A stretch of 64,000 nt of DNA from Haematobia irritans (GCF_050003625.1 NC_134399.1:35914671-35978670); one strand, 5' to 3'. Shown: positions 35,818-48,363, numbered from the stretch's first letter. The notes: generated by a model not told the origin, from the sequence alone. A program made the numbers and translations.

Positions 35818-36200
35818 TGACCAATTGTTAGATATACCTACCAAATTTCAATATTATAGCCTATAGACTGTAGATTTCAGGTATTAGAAGTATGCAGTTA
35901 GGAGCGGGTTTTAAACATCTTTATTGAATATTTACGGCGTTGATAACGCAGTTATTATACATTTTACTAAACGACGGTTGCTTGCCATCACTTTCTCCAA
36001 CGGTCTTTTTCTGACCAATTGTTAGATATACTTACCAAATTCCAATATTACAGCCTATAGGCTGTAGATTTCAAGTATTAGAAGTATGTAGTTAGGATCG
36101 TTTTTTTAAATATCTAGTTATAATTTACTGTGTCGATAACACTGTTATTGTCATGCATTTTACTAAACGATGGTTGCTTGGCATCACTTCTACGTCCGGC
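35818..36200. repeat. Two-unit tandem repeat of about 190 bp
   Basis: Each unit begins 'ctgaccaattgttagatata', passes through 'gtattagaagtatg' and 'cgataac', and ends 'catcact'. The units (about 35818-36010 and 36011-36200) are similar but clearly diverged, so this is an old tandem duplication. Confidence 0.75.
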
Positions 36201-36850
36201 TTCGAGTATTTAGGTCCGTCCAACATTCTTTTTCTCACCAAAGCAAAGATAATACATTATCTTTGACTCAAATGGGCAAATGTCAAGTTTGTTTACGAAT
36301 CAGTAATATAGAAAATGAAAGAGATTATTCGTAAGTATCAGCATGTATTTGGTACCTAGATCTATAGTTACGGTGTAGCACAAATGGAAATAGAATCCAT
36401 AAATAATAAATAAATTAGTTGTTATTACAACGTTTTTATAGAAAATAAATACAATTTCAGTTCCTTTAAATTAAAGAAATATTTTATTGTCTCGATAAAA
36501 ATCCATTTACATTTCCTTCCACGTAAAGTGTATTTTGTGAAAAGTTATTCCAAAAATGAAACTTGAAATATAAGTTACAAGGACAATTATCCAAAGATAA
36601 ATTTTTTGATATAGAACAATTGCTCTTAGCAAGAAGTGTAGTGACAAATTGACTCACTTAATTCAATTATAGTTCTAGTTTCGTGTAATCGGTGGTTTTG
36701 CAAATGTCGGACAACGTGCGTGAAGCGTGAGGTTTGAAAGAAAGTGTGTTTACATTATAATAATAGCAACAACAACAACAATACTACATTTTAACCTGCC
36801 TGCCATTCGCTATTTTTTTTTGCCTGGCCTGGGTTTTTATTACAGAAATT
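36200..36850. other. Intergenic stretch without recognisable genes
   Basis: AT-rich sequence with a short CAACAA repeat near 36770-36783. I see no gene or clear element. Confidence 0.5.
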
Positions 36851-37130
36851 TTCACAGTGACAAATCATCTCGTAGAAATGGTAAGACATAATAGTACATG
36901 TGTATATGTAATAGTTATACGTCCTATTTTCCTCTTTTTGTCTTTTGATGTCACCAATTTTGCTTTTCCGAATTTTATTTTGGTTATTGTAAGCGACGAT
37001 GGTGTTGGAAAGCAAATAAAAATTCCGAAGCTAAAACATTTCTGAAAAATAGCGAAGTTTTAGTTGAGGTATAAGTTTAATATTTTTATATACGGGGTGG
37101 CTGACACAAGGTGTTACCTCTTAAAACATT
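36850..37130. repeat. Dispersed repeat ending 'ggctgacacaaggtgttacc'
   Basis: The segment 'ttttgatgtcaccaattttg' through 'gctaaaacatttctgaaaaa' and 'cacaaggtgttacc' recurs in inverted orientation at 46385-46600. It is non-coding. Confidence 0.5.
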
Positions 37131-37750
37131 ATTTTCTGTGTGAAAACAAATTTAAAAAATGTAATTTACATTTCAAAATCGATTCACTTTTTGTTGATAT
37201 GGATGGATGGATGCACTCCTTTGACTTGTCTATAGCTCTGAGTAATTCGGTGCATTCCTATACAAAAAAATTTAAGCGAATCCATATTGATAGGCATCTT
37301 TCGCGGATTGAAATTATCAAATCGTTTATCAATTCTAGGAACAAATCTACTTTAGCACAAGCATAAGCGTAGGAAGGCCTCTGGGGAGGGGGCTTAGATC
37401 CCCCAGAAAAATTTTAGCCCCCCCCCCAGAATTTGAAAACTTACTTACGATTTTCCATTGTTTTTATATAAAATTAAATATATATAAACTAAAGACTTTC
37501 ATGCAAAATCAAATCACTTGGGTTGTGTTAGCAGTTGCCTAGGGCAATATACAGTTTTATTTCTTTATTATAAGTGAATGCTTGAAGTCTGAAATTTATA
37601 AAATAAAACTGTGATTGAACTTATGATTTAAGTTCCTAAATTTATGTTTAGTTTAATAACTAAAGTTCCTTATTAGTCTGATTTTTAGTCAATTTAATTA
37701 AAAAAGTAGTAATGATAATAAAACTATTCTTTCATAAATTTATATATTAA

Positions 37751-39197
37751 CCCTTTCGACCCTGAATTTTTATAGGTATTTTTTTTACTTTTAATCATGT
37801 TAAAGTCATTTAGCGTCTAGCCAAAAAATTCGGGTCGCCACGCCCATTCGTTTAGGCGGTAGAGAATGTTGCCTGTGGGCAACTTTGGGCAATTGTGACT
37901 ACAAAATAGTTTGTTTTGCATTGATAGACGTATTACGTTTTATTGGATTTTTGTTAAGTTTTTTGTTATTTTACAGTAAATATATACTTAGATGCGCGCG
38001 TGAGTGGAATTTCAATCACGCTCAAACACATTCACGAAGAAATATTTGTACTCACACACGCCATGTGGGTAGGAATTCACGGTCACGAAATTAATTCACG
38101 AATTGAAAAGTCATACTCGCGCACGATCGCACATGAACAACGTTTATGTCTCACGCTTTCGCACGATTCACGACAATTTTCGTAATTCACGACAAATCTC
38201 GTGAGTCACGAATATTTTCGCAACACGACAATTTTCGTGGCTCAATAAAATTCTGGTAATTAACGAAATTTCTCGTGATTCACGCTATTGAGTTGGATCG
38301 TGAGGGTGGGTTGGATCGTGAAAGTAAATTTTTATCGGGAGCGTGTTTTCGGAGAAAGTTTACTGACTCACAATCACGAACACAATTTGATTTTAACTTA
38401 CGCTCACGCGCCACACATTTTTCTTTAATCCCGTTCACGCATATTCACGAGATTTCTGTTTAAATTTCATTCACGGCTTCGCGTGAATCACGCGTGACTC
38501 ACGAAAATGTTTTGTTTTTTTTTTTGTTTGTTTTTAACCCATGTCAATTTAAGTGGCGGTGTAAAAAACCAAATATTCGTGCTAATCCACTAGTATGTTG
38601 CCAAGAAGTGGCTTCCTCCCTTTTTACGATTCCTTCCAAATTCCCCACTGCACTGCAGATATGTTTTCCACATCATCGCCGCATTTCTCGTCACTGGGAC
38701 ATCCCAATTGAAGTTCAAAATTTTTTCAAAATCATTGTTTTTCAAACCTTTTTTCTCCAGGCCTTATGTTCAAAAATATGTAATTTTACTACCACAATTG
38801 CCTAAAGTTGCCCACAGGCAACTTTTCAATTTTAAAAATTTCTCATCTGTTGTTTTTTCGCAATTCTAAGATTTGACTTCCAGAAATATTTTATTTGACA
38901 TGTACTACAATAGATTTAATAAAAACTTTCAACATTTTAGTTGTAATTTTTGAAAAAAGTCACATGTATAAAAACCTCTTTTTAAATTCGCAAATATTTT
39001 TTTCTTGAGGTACGTGCGTATTAATGAATTTTTTTTTGCTAATTGACAACCAAATTAGCTGATTTTTCATTCAACTTGAAGAAAACACTTGTAGCTTTCG
39101 ATACCGTTACAGTTTTATGAACAAAAACAAAAACAACGCTGACAGTGAGTCTCAAAACACAAAAAGTTGCCCACAGGCAACTTTAGGGTCGAAAGGG
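37751..39197. mobile_element. piggyBac-like non-autonomous element nested in the hAT-type element
   Basis: The ends CCCTTTCGACCCT and AGGGTCGAAAGGG are inverted copies. Both sides are flanked by TTAA (37747-37750 and 39198-39201), the piggyBac target. Hairpin-forming words of the type GTTGCC-TGTG-GGCAAC occur at 37868-37883 and inverted at 38807-38822 and 39166-39181. Between the first two lies a CACG/CGTG-rich block. No transposase frame is present. Confidence 0.75.
38000..38510. repeat. CACG/CGTG-rich block inside the piggyBac-like element
   Basis: By eye there are about thirty CACG or CGTG words in about 510 bp, many as 'attcacga', 'tcacgaa' or 'tcgtga'. They occur in both orientations and at irregular spacing. 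This is unlike the AT-rich sequence on both sides. No protein is implied; short frames here are by-products. Confidence 0.7.
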
Positions 39198-39804
39198 TTA
39201 ATGATGCTGCAAAAAAGCGTCGCCAAAAAATTGTGAAAAAGTTCTTTTTGGGTCTGGGAGGGGTGCAAAATTGGCGGAGAAGCGATGATTGTAATATGAA
39301 CTTGTCATAGGACAGATGTCAACATTTCTGAAGCGTTTGCCCAGGAATATTTTCAAAAATTTTCGATTTTTCTATAATGGATTTAGCATTCTAGAATGAA
39401 TAATTTGTAATGGGAAATTTTTGTTTTTTTTTTTAAATAGGTTAAAAAGAATTAATAAAATAGTTCTTTTTAACCTATTTGAAAAAAAAAAAACTAAAAT
39501 TTCCCATTAAAATATGAAAAAAAGAACTATAAAGTCCTGAATAAAAAAACTTCCTGTGTATTTTAACTACACAGGAAGTTTTTATTATTAACTTCATTGG
39601 AAGTGCTTTTAAAGTTGTGCCCTTAGAACAACTTCCAAATTTTTTGCTCGGAAAAAGTGTGGAACTATTTTTAGTTGCTTTATTAAATATTAATTGTCTA
39701 GTTATCTTGATGTCTGATTTTTTATTCATTTTCAGTCTATTAAATTTTAGCTAGGGGGGCTATAGCCCCCCCCCCCCCTAGGAAAATTGTCTAGCTACGC
39801 TAAT

Positions 39805-41115
39805 GAGCACCAGTTGTTAAAATTAAACAATTTTTTTTGAGTGTAGGAGAAGGGATTTAAAATCGAAAATGTAAAGTAAAAAATTTGTCAGAAAAGCCTA
39901 GTTTTCGAGATATCGACATCTGAAAATCGGTATTTTCCTTTATATATTTGTCAATTCTGACAGTCATTTTTCATGAAATCAATAAAATTCCGTTTTTATT
40001 TATTTATTTATTTCATAAAGAGTCAAGTCGCTAGACCATATATGACCCAAAAACTACACAATTCTTTGAATAATTGACTTAATTTATAACATTAACGGCA
40101 TTTTTCATGTAGCTCCGTTAGGCTTTAACTGCCAGTTAACAGAAAGTAAATTGCAAATATCTTCTCTCCAGTTAACTTTAACTGAAAAATTTTCGTCAGT
40201 TAAGTTCCTAACTAGCATATGGAATATATATGCAAGATGACAGCTTCGTTCATAATACGGTTTAAAAGTTGGTTAGTTAATGGAACACTAACGGAGCTTT
40301 ATGAAAATGGGGGTAATTAGAATAAAAAATATAATAAAAAGAATCACCGGCTCTATAGTCTCGATTAATTGATATTACAAACAAATTTACTAAAATAATA
40401 GAATATAAATAGAATTACAATGATATGAAAAAAAGTAATAAAATAATGACAATAATAACCATTCAACATTACCTAGCTTATAGTCTAGAAATGAGAATAT
40501 AGGATTAAATGATTATAAATTTGTGTAAATGAGCATTAAATAAATAATAGGAAAAACTAATACTGAGAAATTACTTACAAAAATGTATAATACAGAAAAG
40601 AACTAAAGAATTATAGAATTATATCTACTTCATATTAGAGTTCATCATTGTCTATTAGTAAAAATAGGCATTTTCATTTCATTCATTTCATTTTCATTTT
40701 ATTTATTTTGCTTTCCTAATACAAAAGATATATATCTTATAATGAGTATTAGAATCAGTAATGTTATAACAAATATAATAAATACAATAATTAGAAAGAT
40801 AATTTAATAAAGATAATAATAATAATAAGGAATTGGATTTACATATAATATGATACTGAATTAGATATTGTTGTTTATACATAAAGATTTCTTTGTGATT
40901 AACTGCCCTGAATTGCATGTAAGTTGAAGTTGATTGGGTAACTGATTCCAGAGACGCGTCGCATATATATAAAACTGCCGCTCAAATAACTGACTTCTAT
41001 GTCGAATCTGTATCAAATTGTTACCACATTAAAAAAAAATAGTACATTTTAAGCAGAAAATATTAAGTAAACATTTTGTCGGAAGATCGTAGTTTTCGAG
41101 ATACCGACCCCTAAA
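39805..41115. repeat. AT-rich intergenic DNA with one small inverted-repeat element
   Basis: At 40099-40309 the left end 'catttttcatgtagctccgt' pairs with the right end 'acggagctttatgaaaatg', giving a 211-bp MITE. The rest, especially 40310-40930, is low-complexity AT-rich sequence with no gene signal. Confidence 0.55.
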
Positions 41116-41119
41116 AATT

Positions 41120-41303
41120 GGGTATAGGTGGCCGGCCTTCTGCCGGGATTTCAGACTTTCTCCTATGGACAGGGTCCAAAGTGGGCTAACGCGAACCCAA
41201 AGGGGATAGGTACGCGGCCTTCGGCCTGGTCTTGAGACTTTCTCCTACGGACAGAGTCCAAAGTGGGCTAACGCGAACCCAGGACCTCTCCGGGTCCATG
41301 TTA
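41120..41303. repeat. GC-richer dispersed repeat, two tandem units
   Basis: Two units of about 85 bp contain 'cggccttc', 'gactttctcctayggacag' and 'agtgggctaacgcgaaccca'. The same repeat is at about 45355-45510 and is followed there too by 'ggacctctccgggtccatgt'. It stands out by GC content. Confidence 0.6.
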
Positions 41304-41568
41304 TTCGAAATATATTAGTTTTAGGATGATTATGTGCAATGGATACTAAATCCAATATACGCGATAATGAAAACTTTAGGGGCCTGTAACTCCGAAAATA
41401 GGTCTTTCCGCCAAAAAGTGGTATATAACATTTTGTGCTTAGAATCGAAAAGTCTACACGCTGGCCAAAAATTGGACCAATCGGACCACTTGTACTAAAG
41501 TAGATTTAAGCCGAAGGAAACCTAGTTTTCGAGATATCGACATCTGAAAATCGATATTTATACCCTGC

Positions 41569-42960
41569 GCCACACTGTGGAACAGGGTATTATAAGTTAG
41601 TGAATATGTTTGTAACACCTAGAAGGAGACGAGATAGACACATGGTGTTTTTGGCAATAATGCTCAGGGTGGGTCCCTGAGTCGATATAACCATGGTGTC
41701 TTTGGCAATAATGCTCAGGGTGGGTCCCTGAGTCGATATAACCATGTCCGTCTGTCCGTCCGTCCGTCTGTCTGTGAACACATTTTTGTGATCAAAGTCT
41801 AGGTCGCAATTTAATTCCAATCACCTTCAAATTTGGCACATGTTCCTAATTTGGGTCAGAATAGAACCCTATTGATTTTGGAAGAAATCGGTTCAGATTT
41901 AGATATAGCTCCCATATATATCTTTTGCCCGATATGCACTAATATGGACCCAGCAGCCAGAGTTTTATACCGATTTGCTTGAAATTTACATTTTAGTGCA
42001 AACATAACACTTAGTCGTATAGTCAAGTGTGCAATATTTGATTGGAATCGGTTCAGATTTAGATATAGCTCCCATATATATCTTTCGCCCGATATGGACT
42101 TATATGGCCCCAGAAGCCAGATTTTTGGCCGAATTTGGTTGAAATTTTGCCCTAGGAGTACAATTAGTAGTATAGTCAAGTGTGCAAAATTCGATTGAAA
42201 TCGGTTCAGATTTAGATATAGCTCCCATATATATCTTTCGCCCGATATGGACTAATATGGTCCTAAAAGCCAGAGTTTTGGCCCAATTTGGTTGAAATTT
42301 TGCACAGTGAGTAGATTTAGCATTATAGCTATGCGTGCCAAATTTGGTTGAAATCGATTCAGATTTAGATATAGCTTCCATATATATTTTTCGCCCGATA
42401 TGGACTTATATGGCCCCAGAAGCCAGTGTTTTGGCCCAATTTGGTTAAAATTTGGCACTATGCGTACAATTAGTAATATAGTCATTTGATTGAAATCGGT
42501 TCAGATTTAGATATAGCTCCCATATATATATTTTTCTGATTTCGACAAAAATTGTCAAAATACCAACATTTTCCTTGTTAAATCGCCACTGCTTAGTCGA
42601 CAAGTTGTAAAAATGACTAATTTTCCTAAACTTCTAATACATATATACCGAACGATAAATCATAAATAAACTTTTGCGAAGTTTCCTTAAAATTGCTTCA
42701 GATTTAAATGTTTCCCATATTTTTTTACTAAAATTGTGTCCACCCTAGTGCATTAGCCAACTTTAATTTTGAGTCTATAGATTTTGTAAAAGTCTATCAA
42801 ATTCTGTCCAAATAGAGTGATATTTAAATGTATGTATTTGGGACAAACGTTTATATATAGCACCCAACACATTTGACGGATGTGATATGGTATCGAAAAT
42901 TTAGATCTACAAAGTGGTGCAGGGTATAATATAGTCGGCCCCGCCCGACTTTAGACTTTA
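41569..42960. repeat. Large dispersed element with internal 'agatatagctcccatatata' array
   Basis: The left end TATACCCTGCGCCACACTG pairs inversely with 'agtggtgcagggtataat' near 42912-42930. Inside, a unit of about 140 bp with 'cggttcagatttagatatag' and 'tcgcccgatatgga' is repeated about five times between 41880 and 42540. There is also a smaller doubling of 'ggcaataatgctcagggtgg' at 41655-41740. The overlapping minus-strand frames reflect the repeated unit. I find no transposase or polymerase motif. Confidence 0.7.
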
Positions 42961-43216
42961 CTCACTTTTTTTATATTTTTGTTAATTCGGACAGCAATTT
43001 TTCATGAAATGAATGAAATTGCAATTTTTTGCGCAAAAACTATTACATTTTTTGTAATTTTAGTTTATTTATTGCCTCACATACAACAAGATCTATAATC
43101 TTACAATTACAGTGTGTGACATAAAATATTTCAGTTTGTTTAAGAAAAAAACAAAGGCAAATAAAATAAAAAATGAAATCAAAAATATAACAATGTTAAC
43201 CAATTCGATTCAAATT

Positions 43217-44663
43217 TTAAAATTTTAAATTAATATATATAGTAACAAACAAGTATAATAACAAAAAGTAAATGTAAATACCAAAATGATTAAATAATGA
43301 TTTTTTGAAGTTATCTGCGTTGCCTATGCGTTGAATAACGGGAGGGAGAGAGCTCCAAAGACGAGTTGTGTTAGTAAAAAATTGCCATTCAGAAAGCAAT
43401 AGTTGGTTACGATTTACAGCCATAAGTAAACGTCTACTTGATCTTCCGAATTGTAATTTCATATGAAGATAACCTGGAGTTTTTGTATATATCAGTTTAT
43501 GCATCATGATGAGTGCTTTAATATTCATATAATCTCCAATATCGACTTCGTCCGTATAAGCTCTTGCGGAAAGCTGAACAATGAATATGGCTTTATATGC
43601 TGATTCGAGACGATTTGTACTGTTAACATTAGTTTTTGTAAAGAGTTCACTGCCATACAACAATACTGGGATTAGGTACGACTTGGCCAATAGGGTACGA
43701 ATATTAAGGGTGGAAGATGCTGCTTTTGATATAAAGTTCGTAACATACCAAACACATTTTTCCTGTCTCAGCAATTATTTGATCGTTCCATGTTAGAGAA
43801 AATTATTCCCAATTTTTTGTTTTGTGTGTGTGATCGATTTGTTCACTTCCAATTTGTACAGCATAGTCGCAAGAAATGTTTTGTGCATGACCATTTATTA
43901 AAAGAAATTTACATTTTTTGGATTTATTTGAAGACAATTATTCTGAGCCCATAAATATATTTTGCCAAGGTCATAATTTAATTTATTTACGCCACCAGCT
44001 AATTAAGATTTCTTACAACTCAGGTAAATTTGAACGTCGTCAGCGTAAATATGTATTTTTGAGTGATCAAGAGTATTGGGGAGATCATTGATGTACATGG
44101 AGAATAATAATGGACCTAGTATCGAGCTTTGCGGAACGCCAGCTATTACATTTAGAGGCGTGGAAGATTTGTTTTTTATCACAACAGACTGGATACGATA
44201 TCTTAAGTAATTCGAAATTAGTTTTACTGCTGAATTTGAAAAGTTGAAATAGCGTTCAAGTTTAAAGCAAATAAAGTGGTATATTTTCCGTTACATCCAA
44301 TAATGCGGTTATGCAACTATGTTTAGGTCTGAAACCGGATTGATGCACAGACAATAACGAGTTCTGTCGCAAACATTCTGTTATTTGGAAATGGATTATG
44401 CGTTCAAACACTTTGGATAAATATGGTAAAATTGAAAATTGTCTGTATTCATTATTGGCATTAGATTTTGGGATTGGTATCACCTTCGCATGTTTCCAAT
44501 CCATTGAATAATTTCCAGTCGTTATGATTGTATTGAATAGGTGTGTTATATGTCTAACTATAACTATGGGTAGAACAATTTTCAAAAATTTTGGATGGAC
44601 ATTGTCCAATCTAAGAGAAAATTTTAAAGAGAAAATATTATGTAAAAATTTGGAACAACTACT
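43217..44663 (-). pseudogene. Broken non-LTR retrotransposon (reverse transcriptase)
   Basis: Minus-strand fragments in order: NVHPKFLK (about 44595), FSILPYLSKVFERI (about 44400), QSGFRPKHSCITALLDVT (about 44310), GVPQSSILGPLLF (about 44130), the catalytic box YADD (44047-44036), then the C-terminal WSSLPPVIQRIG. These match fingers, palm and thumb of a Jockey/CR1-type LINE. Stops and frame changes separate them, and the upstream part is cut off by the foldback element at 44664. Endonuclease and ORF1 are absent. Confidence 0.82.
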
Positions 44664-45293
44664 GTTTATGGGCCCCTCACCGAATTGCTTGAAATTAATA
44701 TATGTTATGTAGCTTAGTATGGTGATTCTAAACAGATCAATTTTTTCCGGAAATGTCCGGGTCTTGAGATATAGCACTCCAAAGGGTCAATAAAAACTTG
44801 ACATATCTCCTTTGTTTATTGTCCAATCTAAACAAACTTGGTATCATATGAAAGCTGAGTCCTCTGAGTAAGAACAAAAAAAAGCTCAATAACTTTGCTA
44901 AAAGTGTACCTATAAAGACATGTCGCACACCAATCGAAAGGCCAGAGTATATGCTTTCAAACTATGAAAAAGACCTAGGGTATAATCGAAGACTTTTTGA
45001 GATATAACAAAAAATTAGGGTAAACATTCTTTTATTCTTTTTATATTTATATCTCCCAAACTGTATTTTATATTTATAAAATATTTTATGCGTTTAAAAG
45101 TGCATTAAAAAACCTTTCATATGTTTAGATTGGATAACAAACAAAGGAAATATATCAAGTTTTTATAGACCCTTTGGAGGGCTACATCTCAAGATCCGGG
45201 CATTTCCGGGGAAAAATTTACCTTGTTAGAATCAGTTCATCAAACTACATAACATATGTTAAATTCAACGGATTCGGTGAGGGGCCCATAAAC
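44664..45293. mobile_element. Foldback element with arms of about 175 bp, abutting the LINE
   Basis: The left arm begins GTTTATGGGCCCCTCACCGA and the right arm ends TCGGTGAGGGGCCCATAAAC. Pairing extends through 'ttccggaaatgtccgggtct', 'ctccaaagggtc' and 'cctttgtttattgtccaatc' on both sides, with moderate divergence. The element is non-coding. It interrupts or truncates the LINE at 43217-44663. Confidence 0.78.
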
Positions 45294-45644
45294 TGCAGTT
45301 TAGCCAAAAATTTTGTCGGAAGAGCGTAGTTTTCGAGATACCGACCCTGGAAAATTGGCCGGGGTTTGAGACTTTCTCTTATGGACAGAGTCCAAAATGC
45401 GAACCCAAAATGGGTAGGTGGCGGCCTTCGGCCGGGGTTTGGGACTTTCTCCTGTGGTCAAAGTCCAAAGTGGGCTAACACGAACCCAGGACCTCTCCGG
45501 GTCCATGTTATTCTAAAATGTTACTTTTAGGATGATTATGTGCGGTGGATACTAAATCCAATATACATGATAATGAAAACTTGAGGGGCCCGTATCTCCG
45601 AAAATAGGGTTTTGAATTTTTATTTGTTACAATTGTCAATTAAA

Positions 45645-47255
45645 CATTGGCGTAGCTAGGTATTTGGTAGTGGGAGATGACAAACCCATAAAATACCTTT
45701 AGCTACGTCTATGTCATTAAGCAAATACCCACAATCAAAGTTCTGCTCAAATGAAAACATAGTAATCAACTGAAGCTTGAAAATACTTTCCCAAATATGC
45801 CTTGGCCTAAATATAATATATCGTTGGAGAGGTAATTGAGAGAACTAGCAAGGAACATCTTTTTAAATACAATTTTTTGTTGGAATTAAAAATATGAATT
45901 GAACCCAAAATGGGTTGAGAGAACGAGCAAGGAACATCTTTTTAAATACAATATTTTTTTTTTGAATTAAAAATATGAATTGAACCCAAAATCTGAGGCA
46001 CATAAGTGTAAACTTTTTTCTTCTAGAATGCGTTTAATGAAGTTAATGCGCTGTCCAGACTATAAGTTTATCCGGAAGACACGGATTTAGTAAATCGTTA
46101 TGCTTCATTTGTGTATAATTTTTCCTCCTTGTTTAGTGCATTTCATTAACGTACACAAGAAAGTCAAGGAAACTTTCTTAAACCATATATAATTCTATGA
46201 ACTGAAATATAATTAAATTGGTTCATAGGGTTCACTTATTTTTTTAGTGTATGTGCCCAAAATAAATTGCGTACATGTCAGATAGAAATTGCTGTTTTAG
46301 CTGGTCTGGCTGTTTTAACTGGTTAGTATATCGAAATATTGATATACTAACCAGAGCTTCCCCCATTTGGGAAGCTCTGGTTTAATAGGTAACACCTTGT
46401 GTTAGCGTGGCTAAAAATTCAACAAAAAATTTCTAGTTTTTCGGAAATGCTTTAGCTTCTGAATTTATTTTATTTTAATTATAAATATCGTCACTTACAA
46501 TAGCAAAAAAATCCGAAAAGCAAATTTGGTGACATCAAAAGATTAAAAGTGGAAAATAGGACAAATAAATTGTATACGATTTGCATAGTATTGTTTCTGT
46601 AGGACTAAAATCCTTCAACTGATGAATTATTTATTAAATTGCCGTCAGAAATATCGTCTTTAGGGCAAAAATCAAGGCAGATTTAGTAAGGTAGTTTTAG
46701 TATTACAAAAACAAAAATGTCAGTCGCCATATTGAAACTTTGATTCACAGTCAAATTGAATAAAATTTCCCAATTGTTGAACAATATAGTCAACAAGTGG
46801 GAAATTTAAAATAGAGAAAATCTGGAAATGTATCGATGTTTGCTTCGAAATATGAGGAAAAATGTTACGGTTCGCTAGAATAATTGAAGTAATTTTACCA
46901 TCAATTATGAGGACAATTTATTTCGATACTTTTCTGCCATAAATTTAAAGCAAATTGAAAATTTCAAAATGTATTTAAATTCAAATTTATTTAAATTTTT
47001 TTAATTTTGTCACAATTGTCAATTAAACATTGGCGTAGCTAGCAACATTTTCGTAAGGGGTAAAAGCTACAATGTGTGCTCTTTGTGAAGATACCTCAAA
47101 AGAGAAAAAAAAAATTCTTGTAGATGGGAAGAAACAAGGATTGGTTAATTCATTGCTATATAATCATAGTTTGAAGAAATACTGCATGATATTTGGTAGG
47201 GGGAGATGACTAACCCATAAAACCCCTTTAGCTATGCCTATGCCATTAAGCAAAT
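45645..47255. repeat. Two copies of a 'cattggcgtagctag' repeat and associated hairpins
   Basis: The text 'gtcaattaaacattggcgta' starts copies at about 45637 and 47019. Each continues to 'agctacgtctatg' or 'agctatgcctatg' and 'attaagcaaatacc'. Between them lie direct doublings ('gaacaaggaacatctt' type, 45840-45985) and two perfect hairpins: 'ggttagtatatc' / 'gatatactaacc' (46322-46353) and 'accagagcttccc' / 'gggaagctctggt' (46351-46382). I see no gene in this 1.6 kb. Confidence 0.5.
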
Positions 47256-48363
47256 ACCGACAATCAAAGTTCTGCTCAAATGAAAAAAATTGTAATCACC
47301 TGATAGCTTGAAACTACCTTCCTAAATATATCTCGGACAAAAATACTGAATACTTCGGAAGTCATTGGAAACTTCAAAATTTTCTAAACTTTTGGAAAGA
47401 GAATTTTTATTATTATCTGAAACGAAAATCTTTCAATACTTGAAAAATTTGTGGGTTTACATTCAACAGTGTGGTGATTGCACAGTTCACACAACAATAT
47501 ATTGCAAAGGTATTTTCAACTATGCACATTTCTCAGGATCTGTTCTAATACTATTTCCGACTTAGTTTTGTAACCTGAATAATAAAAATGGGAAATTGAG
47601 AATCTAAATTAGTATTTAAGATGCTGGTTCGTATCTCAGTTTTGTGCTGCAAATTCGAATTTAAATTAAAAGTATGAGCTAATTCCAATTGACCCATACT
47701 CTACTGATCTGTAGATTTGACGTTTCCAGGTAAAATCTCGAGTCGCACCAGATTATCGGTATAATCAAATCATAGATTTCTATTTCTACACCGGTACACA
47801 ATAATAATAGCATATTAATTTCTAAAAGAAGTACATAAGCTCAAAAGAGAAACAATGAAATATGGGCATGTATATGGTCTGTTAATTATTGACGTCAAAA
47901 TAACTGTCTTAATTAACAACAACAACAATGCATGAGTCTTAAAAACTCAGTGAGTAAAAAGTAACTGGCGATTGATGATGGAAATAAATACACCCATGCA
48001 AACATTCAGGTAAACCATTAGCCGGAACGCCCAAACAAAACTACTCATTCTTGTATGCATATTTAGCCGTCGAACGGATTCTACTTGTAGCTTTAAGATT
48101 CATATACACTCACGTTTATGTGGGAGTATGAGCCAAGTTTAACTGAATTGAATAGTTTTATTTGTTGAATGATTCAGTAATACGCTGACTTTTGGTGCAA
48201 GCTGATTGTAACGAAATAAACAATTTTTTCTATTAAGGTAGATTGTTCGCTAAATTTCTTAGATAATTATTGTTTTGAATTCGTAATACATATCTATCCG
48301 TGAGGTTTATCATACTTGACAAAGAAACACTAAGTGATGTGCTATTTTTATTTCTCTTATCAG
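47256..48363 (+). promoter_or_regulatory. HDAC6 upstream region
   Basis: AT-rich sequence before the first recognisable HDAC6 coding exon. It probably contains the 5' exon and promoter, but I cannot place either. A polypyrimidine tract and AG ('tatttctcttatcag') end at 48363, so coding sequence begins after an intron. The 66-codon frame at 47365 has no motif. Confidence 0.4.

Larger units (their letters stand above)
37362..39805. mobile_element. hAT-type element, third copy (reverse), interrupted by a nested element
   Basis: The ends CATAAGCGTAG and CTACGCTAATG match those of the elements at 21786 and 25716, here in opposite orientation. The flanks AGCACAAG (37354-37361) and AGCACCAG (39806-39813) are 8-bp repeats with one mismatch, showing an independent insertion. 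The G/C-run subterminal segments are present. The middle is split by the element at 37751-39197. Confidence 0.82.

Noticed and set aside
41590..42485. Overlapping minus-strand frames with repeated peptide units
   Set aside because: The repeated peptides come from the 140-bp DNA repeat unit, in different frames and with stops, so they do not support a repeat protein.
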